Positions 11,332 through 22,366 of a stretch of 64,000 nt of DNA are shown one piece after another (within the stretch, counting starts at the first letter, position 1; every line of letters starts with the position of its first letter). The notes under the pieces were generated by a model, which was not told the DNA's origin, searched no databases, and saw nothing but the letters and a program-made list of their open reading frames with translations. The DNA comes from Varroa destructor (taxonomy: Eukaryota; Arthropoda; Arachnida; Mesostigmata; Varroidae), in contig NW_019211454.1 of NCBI RefSeq assembly GCF_002443255.2, positions 21,977,037 through 22,041,036 on the forward strand, read 5' to 3'. The position numbers and the translations under genes were made by a program.

Positions 11332-14300
11332 GGCTCGTTCTGCTGCTTGATTGTCGCAATTCGTGGGTCATCTTTGACTCCGCTTTCCGCGAGATTCGTA
11401 TCTCTGGGGTAGACTGGTTGACAAAAGGATACACTGGATTGATTGTGGCAGCTACTACTATTAGCTGTAATTTGCTACCTTTACTTCAAATCGTACAGTG
11501 GAACACGACACCAGGTTACCGTTTCAAGTTGTAAGTATTCGCGCGAAACTAAATGTGTGAGAAACGATGCGTTGTCATACCCATTTCAGCGGTTGAATTA
11601 ACTTAGTTAGTAAAAGTTGTTGTTATTATGAACAATTAAGCTTTATGATAGAGCTCTACTAGTAACACTAACTACAGGAGCAGTAACAGCCTTGAAAGCA
11701 CCTATAAATGAACAATAGCTAATTGCCGTTGTTATTATTATTTTTATTGTTACAAGTGGTTGTGGAAGAGAGCAATTAATGGAGAGGATTTTTTTTATAT
11801 CAATCGCTGTTGTGAGAGTGACGATTTCTCACCCTGACGGTGATATTCATTTTTCATATGTAATGCTGCTTTCCCGATAGCAACTTTTCGATGCAACAAA
11901 GTGAGCGTTCCTTCTCTTACCCACAGTTTTTCACGCTGTATAGAGAAGAAGTAGTAGAAAATAAGTCAGTGTCGCGGGAAATGGTAGTAGTGGCGGTGGG
12001 TTGCATAACCCATAATATGACCATGGACAACAAACAAACGATCACAGAAGTATTGAGGCCAAGCAGCTACTGCGCATGCGCCTAGATCGGTGTACCTTTG
12101 GTGGACTGAAGGTATGGTATAGACCAAGTCTCTTTGTACATTGTTCTCTAACATCATCGTTGTAAGGAACGGTTAGTTACCAACCAAAAAAGACACTACA
12201 GCTCCGATCTGTTCGACCGGTAACCACGAAGAAGTACGAGTAACTATACTTTGCGAAATCTTGTAACGGCAGAGACGAGCCGAAGCACTCAAACTTGGGG
12301 TGTTCTTATGACACACAGATCAAGCAACGAATAGGTTGCTTACCGACCCACGTTAAACTAACATTATTTAATGCAACTATATATGAGCTGAATATAATGT
12401 GGATATGGAATGAGTAAAAGAGGCTAAGACACTGAAAGTAACTATGCAAAATAATTTTATCCTGCTCCAAAGTTTGAACAACTCACTTTGCAAGTTAAGC
12501 CAGTATTTACTCTGCTCTGCATGCTCAATGTGGCATTGTAGCAGATCATTTATTTCGTACAAAGATCTCTAATCTTTTCAAGAGATGCGAGATCGCGAAG
12601 GTAGTTCAGCTGAACACGGGAATGGCCCACGAAACACGCGAAAACAGTGACCATTTTGCCCGAAGAAGGTTCAACCCCAGATCGAATCTCCTGCAACTAT
12701 ACAATCACACTTAGACTAGATTTACAAACTTCCGCTAACCAAGATGTCTGCCCTGAGGCGGAGAATCGATTTAAAAGTGTTGTCACAGATAAAAACGCTC
12801 ATTAATAAAGAAAAGAGATATAACGTCAAAACAGCAACGATTTCTGCCAATAACACGTTCTCTATGGAAGATTCTGAGGAAACGAAAGCTATCGATATTT
12901 ATAATAGAACCGTCTGCTTGCTATTGCACCAGTGCGGAAAATGTCAGCCCACTTAAGTCTATTGAGTAAAATTATTTCTATTGGGTAATATTATTATTAA
13001 TATATAACGAATATGATATAAATTGTATCTGTTTCGCTTATTATTTGATAAGGCGAATTGCCTCATAAATACTATCAATGCATATTAGTTTACGATTTTA
13101 TCAATTCTGTGTTTGTCCTTGTGGATTAAGTCCTTCCAGATGTTACCTCCACGTGAACTTCAAATTGGGTGACATCCAAATGTGCGCTCTTGTTTCAATA
13201 TTTCTTCAAATTCGTTTCATGCTCGAGCCTAGCCTTAACATAGTAAGCGACTTGCTAGAGCATGTCAGTTTGCTGGAACCAGCGGCTTTCAAGTTGAGTG
13301 AGCTTTTGTTGATACCTGATAATGAGAAAAATACCGAAAAAAGTTAATAACTGTTGGCTTTGACAGTCATAATGCAAATGAAGCCGTGTATTTAAAGCTC
13401 TGCATGTTTACGTTATTCTTCCCTTTTCAATCAAACACAGTTTTAATTGATCAAATACACTATTCCGCAAACTTCACCAAAATACTTAGAAGTAAGTGGC
13501 ACAATTAAAATCAGAAGGCTTTTGGAACGTCATTGATATTTAACAGCTGAGAACGATGCATCAAAAATTTACGACATTTACAAATAAGCATTCATCTGAC
13601 TATTGAGTCACATAGTACGTGATACTACTTAAATTACGCTCCTATGTGAACTTCCTTATTTTTTAAGGTCATATGCAATTTTTTCGTCGATCGGTCTGTG
13701 TATTCGCGTTCACACCATGACAACAAAGATACGAAGTACAAGTTTCCCGAAGATCGATGTAAAATTAAGTTACATATCGTTATCGAATCATATATATCAT
13801 TTCAGTTCATACAAATAATAGGTTGAACTAAATACGACGGTTCCGATACGGTGAATGTAAGGACACGCAGGGTTTCAGACGTGACGACACGGCTAGTGTT
13901 CAATAGACACTTTAACGACGACACTATTCAAGATGTGTAGCTTGATCGTCTGTAATTCGATAAAATCGTTGATGATGCGATTTAAATTGGTATCTTCTGC
14001 TCTTACTATATTTTTTTTTATTTACAATCAATGTAACTTTATCTCTAGCATTTATGGAAATGTTTACATGGACTACTCGTTTTTTTTTACTGATCATAGG
14101 AGCAGTGAGTAGACGCACTCAGTAGTCAAAGTACGTACCTGCTTCGTTAAAGTATGTCTAACGAAGAACAGGGTATGTTCCTGACGCCAACTATGAGCTA
14201 TCTGAAAGATAGAAACTATTATATTCAAACAACCAATCCTTAGTGGCGCACAAAATCAGTTCGTCATTAATTACGAGTGAAATTACTGCTTTGATCGTGA

Positions 14301-14671
14301 TTAATTAATTTTATTACCATTAGTTATTATATATAAGCTGTAAAGTTACGGGGCATTGTCATGATATGTGACGGGAACGAATATCGACTAGGGGTATGAC
14401 GGGGCTTTCGACGTGTGCTTTCTTGTCAAACAGTTACACCCATTTAAGAAATGGTTACATGCAACAACACCAATATTAATTATTAATACTATAACAATTG
14501 CCAGAATATAGTGATTTATTACAATTTTAGCAATATTAAGCCATTATTTTCTCTGTATCCATAAAATGCTAACGATATTCCTCCGATGAATGTTGTGTCT
14601 CTCGGTGCAGGTATCGTGCCCAGGAAAGAGCCACCGTGAAACAACTAGTAGACAAAGCTAAAAGATCGTAA
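11332..14671 (+). CDS. Two 3' exons of an unrecognised membrane protein
   Basis: Exon 11332-11530 starts after TTATTTAG and ends at a consensus donor, AAGTT|GTAAGT. Exon 14611-14671 starts after TCTCGGTGCAG. The phase-2 junction joins exactly and gives a tail of 19 further codons ending VDKAKRS, followed by TAA. The first exon encodes 65 whole codons without a stop, with hydrophobic LVLLL at its start and a membrane-like stretch GYTGLIVAATTISCNLLPLL, then a polar segment NTTPGYRFKLYRAQER. AATAAA follows 46 nt after the stop. The shape (amphipathic helix, then a C-terminal hydrophobic hairpin and basic tail) loosely recalls PEX11 or other small organelle membrane proteins, but I cannot assign it. 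An alternative acceptor lies at 11312. The N-terminus is not resolved, and the intron is 3.1 kb. Confidence 0.45.
12744..13347 (+). other. Open frames inside the 11.5-14.6 kb intron
   Basis: Two plus-strand frames, 12744-12956 (true ATG, MSALRRRIDLKVL) and 13078-13347 (ending in a leucine-rich segment LLEHVSLLEPAAF), have protein-like composition. I find no convincing splice sites or family, and they would lie within the intron of the candidate membrane-protein gene. They are probably chance frames. Confidence 0.12.
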
Positions 14672-14716
14672 ATGCGGCTAAAAAGCGCGAACGAATTCAT
14701 ATTGTAGGTAGATCGA

Positions 14717-14722
14717 AATAAA
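14717..14722 (+). terminator. Likely poly(A) signal of the candidate membrane-protein gene
   Basis: AATAAA lies 46 nt after the TAA at 14669-14671. This fits a genuine 3' end for that gene. Confidence 0.45.
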
Positions 14723-16490
14723 TTTCTCAAATCTATTAAATAAATCGAATCTTTACGAGGTTAAGCTTATAAGCTAGAGAGAAACTGGACTAGATTTGAT
14801 CCTTGTCAAGTATGTTCTTGGCTTGCTAGGTCTCGACTAGGAGAAACTCGCTGCTGTACATCTACAAAAGCAATACTAAATGCTTTTTTACATCATTAGT
14901 TACACCATGTCTATTTAACACAGTGACATATTTTAATTAGCTAGGATTGTAGATAATATGAGAAGTGTAGCTTCTATTTGCTGGCTTGTCTGCTATCGGG
15001 TAGAAAAACTTCACTCTCTTTAAGCAAAGTGCATAAGGAGCGGTTAACCCGACTCGTTAGAATCTCCCTTCTCCCTGTTTTTTCTGTCAAAACAATTAGT
15101 CGCCATTAATTATTTTCATAATTATAAAGATGAACTTCGTTGATTAATGAAAGTAATCAAAATTCGGCTTTCGACGCAGATCCCGTAAGCACATACAGTT
15201 ATGAAACAAAAAAGGAAATAAACGAGATTAAAAGTCGGGAACTTGAAAAAGCGCGCCCTTGATGAGTTGTGTCTTGGAAGCGCGAGTTCTTAAGAAGTGT
15301 AGCGGGTAGGAAAAAATATTTGAAATATAAAGTTGTAACGAATGGAGCAGTACACGCAGCATCAGTGATGCACAATGAAAAAATCAGTAAAAAACTATAA
15401 CTCCGACAAAGCCTGTTTTCAAATAGCAGGTTTCATCACAACTATTCTAGTTTAAATATCCAGCTAATTTGTACTTGAATTTGTTTTGAGAGCTAAATAA
15501 CCTGCAGCCTTCTTTTTCCCTCTCTTTAGATTCAATTTATACAGTTCAAGGTACATAAATGATATATCCATTGGCTTCTGGCGAGCTTACTTCAAGTTAT
15601 TATTAATTTAACTGAGTATGCTCGATGCAAAATGTAATGATCTTTTTTTCTAGCAAAACGCAATAGATCCAAGTTTGCCAGAGTGCTAAACGGTCACCTA
15701 ACAGCTACACTATGTGTGAAGCAGTCTGAATTTTCGTGAAAATCCCTGAATGTAACGAACTCTTGTAGACTGCTTATTCTTTTATGTTTACAGAATATAT
15801 TTGCTTTGGATATTCAACCGGGTCAGAAGGATGAACGTGAGGAAAGAATACTAAATAATCCTATAGCTTTTATTCCCAGTCCAACTGTATTATCATTCTG
15901 TTTAACTTCGTTGTGCTAATCCGTTTTTTAGACAGCTCTAATTCGAAGTAGTGTTTTAGTGTAAAGGCATGAGTCGCTACTTCAGCTTCAACGACCAAAA
16001 TAATAGTCAAAAACTAGCGGTGCAAAGGTGATCATAGCATACGTTTACTACATTTTTTTTTTATATACTATAAGTTTAACGAGGAAACATTGAAATCAAT
16101 TCACTTTGCATTTAGTACATGTAGAATATTTGTGGTTCCCAATCGAATTTAACATTAGTTTATTTAAACTCATGTTTTCGTCTTATTCACGCATGGGTCT
16201 GTCCCAAAGAAATAGTTCTCCGCCTTAGCGCAGCAATTGAATTTAATCTTAACCGTTTTACGAGATAATCGAATTTTCCTAATTTGTTCATAAAAAGCGT
16301 ACATTTATTAACCGGCACAAATTTTCTGCACGACGAAGTCAATGTGCAGTTAAACATATGCCGCTGCCACAGGTCAACTACTCTTTTTAGGGAAAAAGAC
16401 ATTTTAACATATCCTCTCTATACCTTTAAAGAACACAAAGAATGCGCACGCTATTCTCAGTATTAAATGAAGACATCTGCACAAAGACTT
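14723..16490. other. No gene seen
   Basis: AT-rich intergenic DNA. I see no open frame with good splice context, no RNA gene and no recognisable transposon. Confidence 0.5.
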
Positions 16491-16494
16491 TCAT

Positions 16495-16650
16495 GTTTCG
16501 AGTTTTACGGCCAGCATTGCCGTCAGGCATTCCATAAGACGGCCGGCTCCCAGCACGAAACGATGTGTGTCTGTGGCCGTATTCGAACCTGGACCGCACA
16601 AAGATCACGAACTTACAACTGGGCAAAACGGTACATCGCTTTTGCAGCTT
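16495..16650 (-). mobile_element. tRNA-derived SINE copy 2
   Basis: Read on the minus strand, this copy has an A-box-like TTGCCCAGTTGTAAGTTCG near 16605-16630 and a B-box GGTTCGAATAC near 16572-16585. The tRNA-unrelated body follows (CACAGACACACATCGTTTCG, then CTGGGAGCCGGCCGTCTTAT) and ends in GTAAAACTCGAAAC. It is one of the two best preserved of the four copies. Open frames called over it on both strands are artefacts of the repeat. Confidence 0.75.
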
Positions 16651-16749
16651 GAAAAAAGATATTGTCCAATCTATTGATATGGAGCGACTATAAACCTCCT
16701 TTTTTGCCTGAAATTGACGGTGTAAGTTAGTGTCAGTTTCCGACGACAT

Positions 16750-18340
16750 CTAAAAAATCTGCGTAAAAGTTCCATTCGACAAAGCAGAAGATCTTTAATA
16801 GGGTTTAAACTTAAAAGGCTTACAAATCTGTCAAAATCGCCTAAAAGTTATCTCCAGTATCTTAGAGTTGTTTATAGAAAATATAGAAATTCTTTTCGAG
16901 AACCTACTAGAATGCTCATACAACATCTTGATTTGACTGAAACCGTTTACACCTTTTGGACTCTTGGTTGTTTTGAATTTTTTTTGTGTCGAAATGTAAT
17001 CCCGTTTAATTTTTTTGAAGCGTATTTGAGTGATACATAAACGAATATATGCTTATCGCTATTACTTTGTGCGGTTGCTGTTAAAAAGTTATCTTCAATT
17101 AGATAATTTCGAAAATGGCTAATGAGTGGTTTACGTCTCGAAATTATGCTATAATAGTGGTTAAGAAACGTTATAATGAATAAACTTTCTAAAATAAATA
17201 AATGAAATAAAGCCAAATGTGACCCTTATAGCATACGCAGAAATATTCGTTGAATTATATGTCTTTGTTTAGATACAGCCCTGAAACAAACCATAAAATA
17301 ATTATAAATTTGCTCGGACGGCCCGCTATATGAATATATATTTTCTGATTTTAGCGTTCGGGCAAGATATTCGGACAAACCGTTAAAGGTATTAAGAATT
17401 TTTTTGAAATATCTTCAACTCGAGTGGAAATTGATTACATTCCAATATATATAGCTGTATGGGCAGTACCTATTCATATATTTAAGCTTATATATTTGAC
17501 CTATTACAATATATATGTACAAGATAGTGCATGCAAATTGGGTAACTTTGCCGGACCATTTGTCGCAACGCGCATGCGTTTATTCACTCCGTTTGGTAGT
17601 GCTACATTTAATTTCTACACAATTAAATGTAGCACAAAAAAAGCAAACTCCTTATAAGGAACGATAAAGCTGCATTTTTAGAATTCGAACGAAGACCAGT
17701 TGCTACCCAGTGTTTCTGCGTTGGACGAACCCTACCAAGATTAAGAACCTCTTATTTTGGCCGAACTCGACGGCTAACTTCCCAGTTTTCGTATGCTTTT
17801 TGATAAGTTTCAGAAAGACTTTCAAGAGGCAAACTGAAAAATTCTCAGCCAGGTTTAGATTTAAACCAATTGTAAATTTATCAAAATGATTCAAAGAGCC
17901 ATTTTTGACACATCTAGCTTTTTGCCGCAAAAACTGACAGCCGTTTTGCAGGGATGAGTATCAATTACTAATGGAGTTGTCTAGATAAACTTGTACGCTA
18001 AGTCGTCTTATAACTTTTTACACATTTCTGCATCGTTCTGGTCTTCTAGCTTGCTTGAGCCCTTGCATTTTTGGGACTCCGACCCACAATCAGCCTGGAA
18101 TAGAAATCCGTTGGATTTTTTCTATGGAGTCTATTTGAGCGATACCTAAACGAATGTATATCTACCAGTATCGCTTTACACACAGTTGTTGTTAAAAGGT
18201 TATTTGCAGATTCATAGAGGAATATATCGAAAATGACTAGTTGTTCAAAGTCCCAAGCAGAGAACGGTAGTCGCAGTCGATGGTAGTTACATTTAATAGA
18301 CGTGACCGGCAGGAATAACATTTTTAGGAGATGCAAAGGA
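16750..18340. repeat. Diverged duplicated block of unknown origin
   Basis: A segment around 16925-17215 recurs in diverged form around 18060-18300, in the same orientation. Shared marks in order are GTATTTGAGTGATAC versus CTATTTGAGCGATAC, then TAAACGAATATATG versus TAAACGAATGTATA, then GTTGCTGTTAAAAAGTTAT versus GTTGTTGTTAAAAGGTTAT, then TCGAAAATGGCTA versus TCGAAAATGACTA. Upstream parts (near 16800 and 17845) also look related. Minus-strand frames exist over both copies (16947-17216 and 18046-18336) and can be aligned at their C-terminal ends, but I recognise no protein. It is probably an old transposon or a degenerate gene pair. Confidence 0.5.
17599..17635. repeat. Perfect 15-bp inverted repeat, 7-nt loop
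   Basis: GTGCTACATTTAATT, a 7-nt loop TCTACAC, and the exact reverse complement. It sits between the two arms of the 16.75-18.34 kb duplicated block. Confidence 0.85.
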
Positions 18341-18815
18341 TACCTGTTTTTTTTTGTCGTCTAGATGCAGTCTTAGAAACAAAGCATAAGGAAGATGTCA
18401 TTTTGATATATTTATATAAACTTAAATTTATATATATATATATGGTGGTTTGATTAAGGTAAACAAGTCGTAGCTGTTAGTTGATATATTGTCAGTCTCC
18501 GACCAACACCCGCTATACATGAAAGCTTTTAGCTTTTCCTTCCTAAATGTTAATGCGATATCTGTTTATAAATGAGCTCTGGGATTACAGCATAAGTGCT
18601 GATATCATTACATAACTCATAAGTCGTCAAAACTTTAAATGTGCGTTCTGTCAATGCGATCATAGCTCGTAGTTCTCTTGTATTGTATTAAAAAAAAAGT
18701 AACTCTGAACAACGCTGGCAGATTTGCCCGCGTTAAAGGCTTAACACAAATTCTGGTTGGTATATGGTAAAAACAATAGAGAATCCACTGTAAGATAAAA
18801 CCATATAAGAAGCAA

Positions 18816-18821
18816 TTTATT
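18816..18821 (-). terminator. SLIRP poly(A) signal
   Basis: AATAAA on the minus strand, about 50 nt beyond the SLIRP stop codon. Confidence 0.6.
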
Positions 18822-18868
18822 CTCTATTACATTGTACGTGTAGTTGTAACTATCGAAATAACTGAGGA

Positions 18869-20048
18869 TTATTCTTGGCGGCGCTTGCGAATTTGGCCAC
18901 CAGATCTACTCGTACTCTCGCGAATTTCAAGAACATTGCCTTCAAGCGTAATGGATTGACGCATTGCCGCATTCGCGCTATTTGGTTGGGCAAATTGGAT
19001 GAAGCCGAAACCTCGGTGGAGACCTGTGCTTTTGTCGAACTGGATATGCGCATGAGACACAACTCCAAACTGAAATCACAACACCCGTTTATAACCTATT
19101 GTTAGTATTCATTTTCATTTATGATTATCTTTATTGCTGTTCATACAATTTATAAAATTGCATTCTTAATCACAATAATGAAAAATGTATTCTAGAGGTA
19201 ATTTCATAACCTGACAAATCAGTTAAATGTAAAGCTAAGGCAGTCAAGTTTGGTACGCTTACGTGCTCAGTGCTCAAGTGATCATTGGTCTACCACAGAC
19301 GGCCATATTGTAATGTAACAAACGAAAAATAAATTTTGCGTTTATTGATTCTATGACCTACTAGTAAAAAAGAAAGCTATTTTATATATAGGCATTTTCC
19401 TTATACGTATCAATTTTCCTGCATTACGTGATGTTGCAGTTCTTATTTGAATTCACAATGAATTCCGGTTACTGAGCCTTCCTCATATTACTAAAGTTTA
19501 CGTGAACTCAAATGATAATTTTAGGAATATTATGTATTTCATCACGGAAAAGTATGTCTTAGTGTCTAAGTAATTAAAAGATCTTCCATAGGCTTCTTTC
19601 ATATACTTCAAAAACACGCTTATAATATATATATATATATATATATATACTTATTTTAACTTTGGGCTTAATAAATCTATTAAAACGCAATGATTTATAA
19701 ACAAACATACGCTAAAGCGGTTAACCAATAAAATGGATTTTCATTAGTAGTTTCTGTTCGTGAGAAATGCTACATTAGGCACGAACACACTAGAAAACAG
19801 AAGAGACTGTCCGTTTGATTCGATCGACCTTTTTTGACCATTATTGATGTCTAGTCACATGGAACGGTAAAACAAACACCATATCCAGAACGAAGATATG
19901 TTCGTGCATAGATAGAGCTGTATGTTTAGAGAACCGGCGATATTTGCACGCGTCGTAGTTTACTTACATTAGAGAAGCAGTTGCGTAACTCGTTTTTACC
20001 GACCGTCCAGGGGATGTTTCCAACGAAAAGCCTCGCTGTTCCTGACAT
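18869..20048 (-). CDS. SLIRP: SRA stem-loop-interacting RNA-binding protein
   Basis: Two exons: 20048-19968 (27 codons) and 19069-18869, phase-0 junction with donor GTAAGT and acceptor TTTCAG; 93 residues. SLIRP is a single-RRM mitochondrial protein that works with LRPPRC to stabilise mitochondrial mRNAs. RNP2 is LFVGNI (residues 7-12), followed by PWTVGKNELRNCF. RNP1 is RGFGFIQF in the second exon, after FDKSTGLH. The human protein (109 residues) carries an N-terminal import extension. Here the start ATG (MSGTARLF) lies immediately before the RRM, so a cleavable presequence is not visible, and upstream in-frame codons have no good start. The frame at 18850-19068 is an out-of-frame shadow of exon 2. 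Because single-RRM proteins are common, a different small RRM protein is possible, but length, the RRM and the basic tail favour SLIRP. Confidence 0.85.
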
Positions 20049-20070
20049 TTTGTTGATAAAATGACGACGA

Positions 20071-20075
20071 ACTGA
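20071..20075 (-). promoter_or_regulatory. TCAGT initiator upstream of SLIRP
   Basis: On the minus strand, TCAGTTCG starts 27 nt before the SLIRP ATG and matches the arthropod initiator consensus. A start at its A would leave a 25-nt leader. Confidence 0.4.
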
Positions 20076-20724
20076 CACGAAGATATGGCGAACACAAAGA
20101 TGTCGCACAAATGTTGCGCGGAAATCGATCGCTACAGCGCGTGCTTCTGCTCTTCAGTCGATCATACTCTAATAAAAATCATTCCTAATGAGGTTAATGA
20201 TTTTGTTGTCTGTGCACTCTACACGCCAGCTGGCGTCTGCTATAAAAGCGTCGCGCGTCAGGCATGCCTATCAGAGACGCCTAAATAAGCTCTGGGAAAA
20301 ATTTTCTCATTGGCTTTATGTTGTTAGTAGCATTTTGTTCTTAACGTTGGAATGAAAAATTTTCAACGCACAATCATTGTATGCTTCAGTTTGTAGACGA
20401 TTACATATTTACTTTGCACTATTACTTAGCGCACACTTCTGTGTCAGTAAAGCAAGAACCCATTGTTGTACCAGCTTTGCAATGTTTACAACGTTTGCAA
20501 TGTGTCTATCGCATTAGGCGGTACTTAAAAACATGCTCGAATAATAAGTATGTGTGAAAAAGATACCGCTGGTTAGCTAGGTAACATAAAATTTGAGATA
20601 AATTATTTTTGGGTACCTTGCCAGTACATAATTAATATAACACATAATAGATGACCGAGTAACTTCACTAAATATAAAGTTACCAATGTCAAGAAGTCAG
20701 TAGGTGTTGCGCTTACGTAAATAA

Positions 20725-21097
20725 ATGTTAGTCCAGAGCAATCCAAAAATTATAGGAAACCATTTGACTTTAAAATTTTCAGTCAAACTGGAACCGAGCG
20801 ATACAGTCATTGGCAGCAAAGATATTTATAATAAAAAGCTTCTGCGATGTATAAGAAACAACCTTCCGATGGCATTAAGTATAGTACACGTAGTACATAC
20901 AGTGAGCACCTCTAATTGTCAGGAGCAAGCGATATCATAAGTGAGGAAATAAAAAAATTCACATTGAAATTGAAACTACATTATCAACAATTACATTTTA
21001 GACTATTGATGGATTATGGCCAGTACTGCACAACTTTGAAGTGTCATTTGCCCTCCTCTTCTTGCTCTTCCAGTATAGTTTATTCTTTCGATTGTGA
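20725..21097 (+). CDS. Candidate small membrane protein, 90 residues
   Basis: Two exons: 20725-20901 (59 codons) and 21002-21097. The donor is ACA|GTGAGC, the acceptor ATTTTAG, the intron 100 nt and the phase 0, matching the short introns of the ACSL gene. AATAAA follows 72 nt after the TGA. The second exon encodes a strong membrane span, FEVSFALLFLLFQYSLFFRL, as the C-terminus, preceded by GLWPVLHN. The first exon has KLLRCIRNNLPMALSIVHVV. The arrangement (helix, GLW, C-terminal hydrophobic span) faintly resembles the end of PEX11-gamma proteins, in which case upstream exons would be missing. An acceptor TTTTCAG within the first exon (about 20781) would permit that. The family is unassigned. 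Confidence 0.42.
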
Positions 21098-21168
21098 ACC
21101 TGGAGAATCAATTGCTAACGCCTAGCCATCTCGGACAGCGCATGCGACCCTTTTGCCTTATTTCGCCT

Positions 21169-21174
21169 AATAAA
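21169..21174 (+). terminator. Poly(A) signal of the 20.7-21.1 kb gene
   Basis: AATAAA lies 72 nt downstream of the TGA at 21095-21097. Confidence 0.4.
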
Positions 21175-21329
21175 AGAGTACATACTACTACCGATAACAA
21201 AAATCGGTACTCATTATCTAGGTTCTTAAATTCAGCTATATTCGTCTCCCGTTTTGAATTTCGGTTCACGATATTAGTCCTTATCTTAGCTTCCTCTACT
21301 ATATTTGCATGCTTACTAGAGAGCTAACT

Positions 21330-22033
21330 GATACACCTAATCATAAATAGCAACGCATAATTGGAAAGAGCTGTTGCTGTAAATCCAAAAGTTGGCTTAA
21401 AGGATAATGTGGATCCTTTTATCGAACTGTACAAAGTGTCAACTCTCGGTTCCTAAGGCTTCTTTAACTGTCATATAGATCATTTCTTAGTCGAATAAAT
21501 GGAGCTAATTTTGTATGAATTTAAACCCATCCATATTTGCAATCCTTCAAGCTAAAGTACCTCTACGGTAATTCGCGCTTTATACGATTGACTGTTCCGA
21601 GAGGCACAAATATCGAAACACGTCCGTTGTCTTGGACATCGCAAACCAAGCGCCCCTGGTTTTTTTCTGGATGATTACAATAAGGTATGATAAAGATGGA
21701 GCGATTACAAAGTTTTCCTTTCTATTTTTTAACTATATCATAAAACATTGATACATTGTATATTAACAATAATGAGGGACGACAATTGGGTGTGAAACAA
21801 AAGGAGAAAAATTTGGCAATGACACACTAATGACTAACTGGCTACGAACAAATTAACCTAACCAAGCTCGAAAAATCCTTCGTGGTTCTTGCGCTATATT
21901 TATAGATTTTGGACCGCATTTTTGCGGCTTTCTTACCATAACGATACCAACTGGCAGCAAAACGCGCATCGCTCTTTCTGCTACGAATTACACTGAACGA
22001 ATAATTATAGCAATAGTCTGTTTCTGTTTTTCG
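21330..22033. other. No gene seen
   Basis: AT-rich intergenic stretch. The minus-strand frame at 21842-22057 is basic and lacks a true ATG or family, so I do not support it. Confidence 0.4.
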
Positions 22034-22186
22034 ATGGTACTTGTACCGCTTTATCAATTACCCGAAAATCAAGCTGGCAGCTTCATCGTTGGCCAGGTAG
22101 ACACCAAAACAACTGCTCGCAATGCCGTCAAAAGACTCATTTTTCCCTTCGTTCTGTTCAGCGACATTCATGCAGCATCACCATAA
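22034..22186 (+). CDS. Tiny hypothetical ORF, 50 residues
   Basis: ATG at 22034 gives MVLVPLYQLPENQAGSFIVG and continues, ending at the TAA at 22184-22186. Composition is protein-like, with a hydrophobic LIFPFVLF near the end. There is a GT (CAG|GTAGAC) inside the frame that could serve as a donor. It lies 180 bp upstream of the next gene's ATG on the same strand and could be an upstream ORF or leader. No family recognised. Confidence 0.2.
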   Translation: MVLVPLYQLPENQAGSFIVGQVDTKTTARNAVKRLIFPFVLFSDIHAASP

Positions 22187-22366
22187 TAATAATAAAATGA
22201 TAATTAAATAATCAATTGTTGTAAACGTTTTTATATTTAATTTGCCGTCTAATCAGGGAGACGGTACTAGGTTTAGTTTATTTGACAACGGAATATAAGG
22301 AAATGCTTCGTCCAATGATAGACCAGGCCACTGAAATTCATTTATAGATTGAAATATCTAATATAA

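Noticed and set aside
16426..16749. 107-residue minus-strand frame
   Set aside because: Covers SINE copy 2; no protein family and no true start context.
18850..19068. 72-residue minus-strand frame
   Set aside because: Out-of-frame shadow of SLIRP exon 2.
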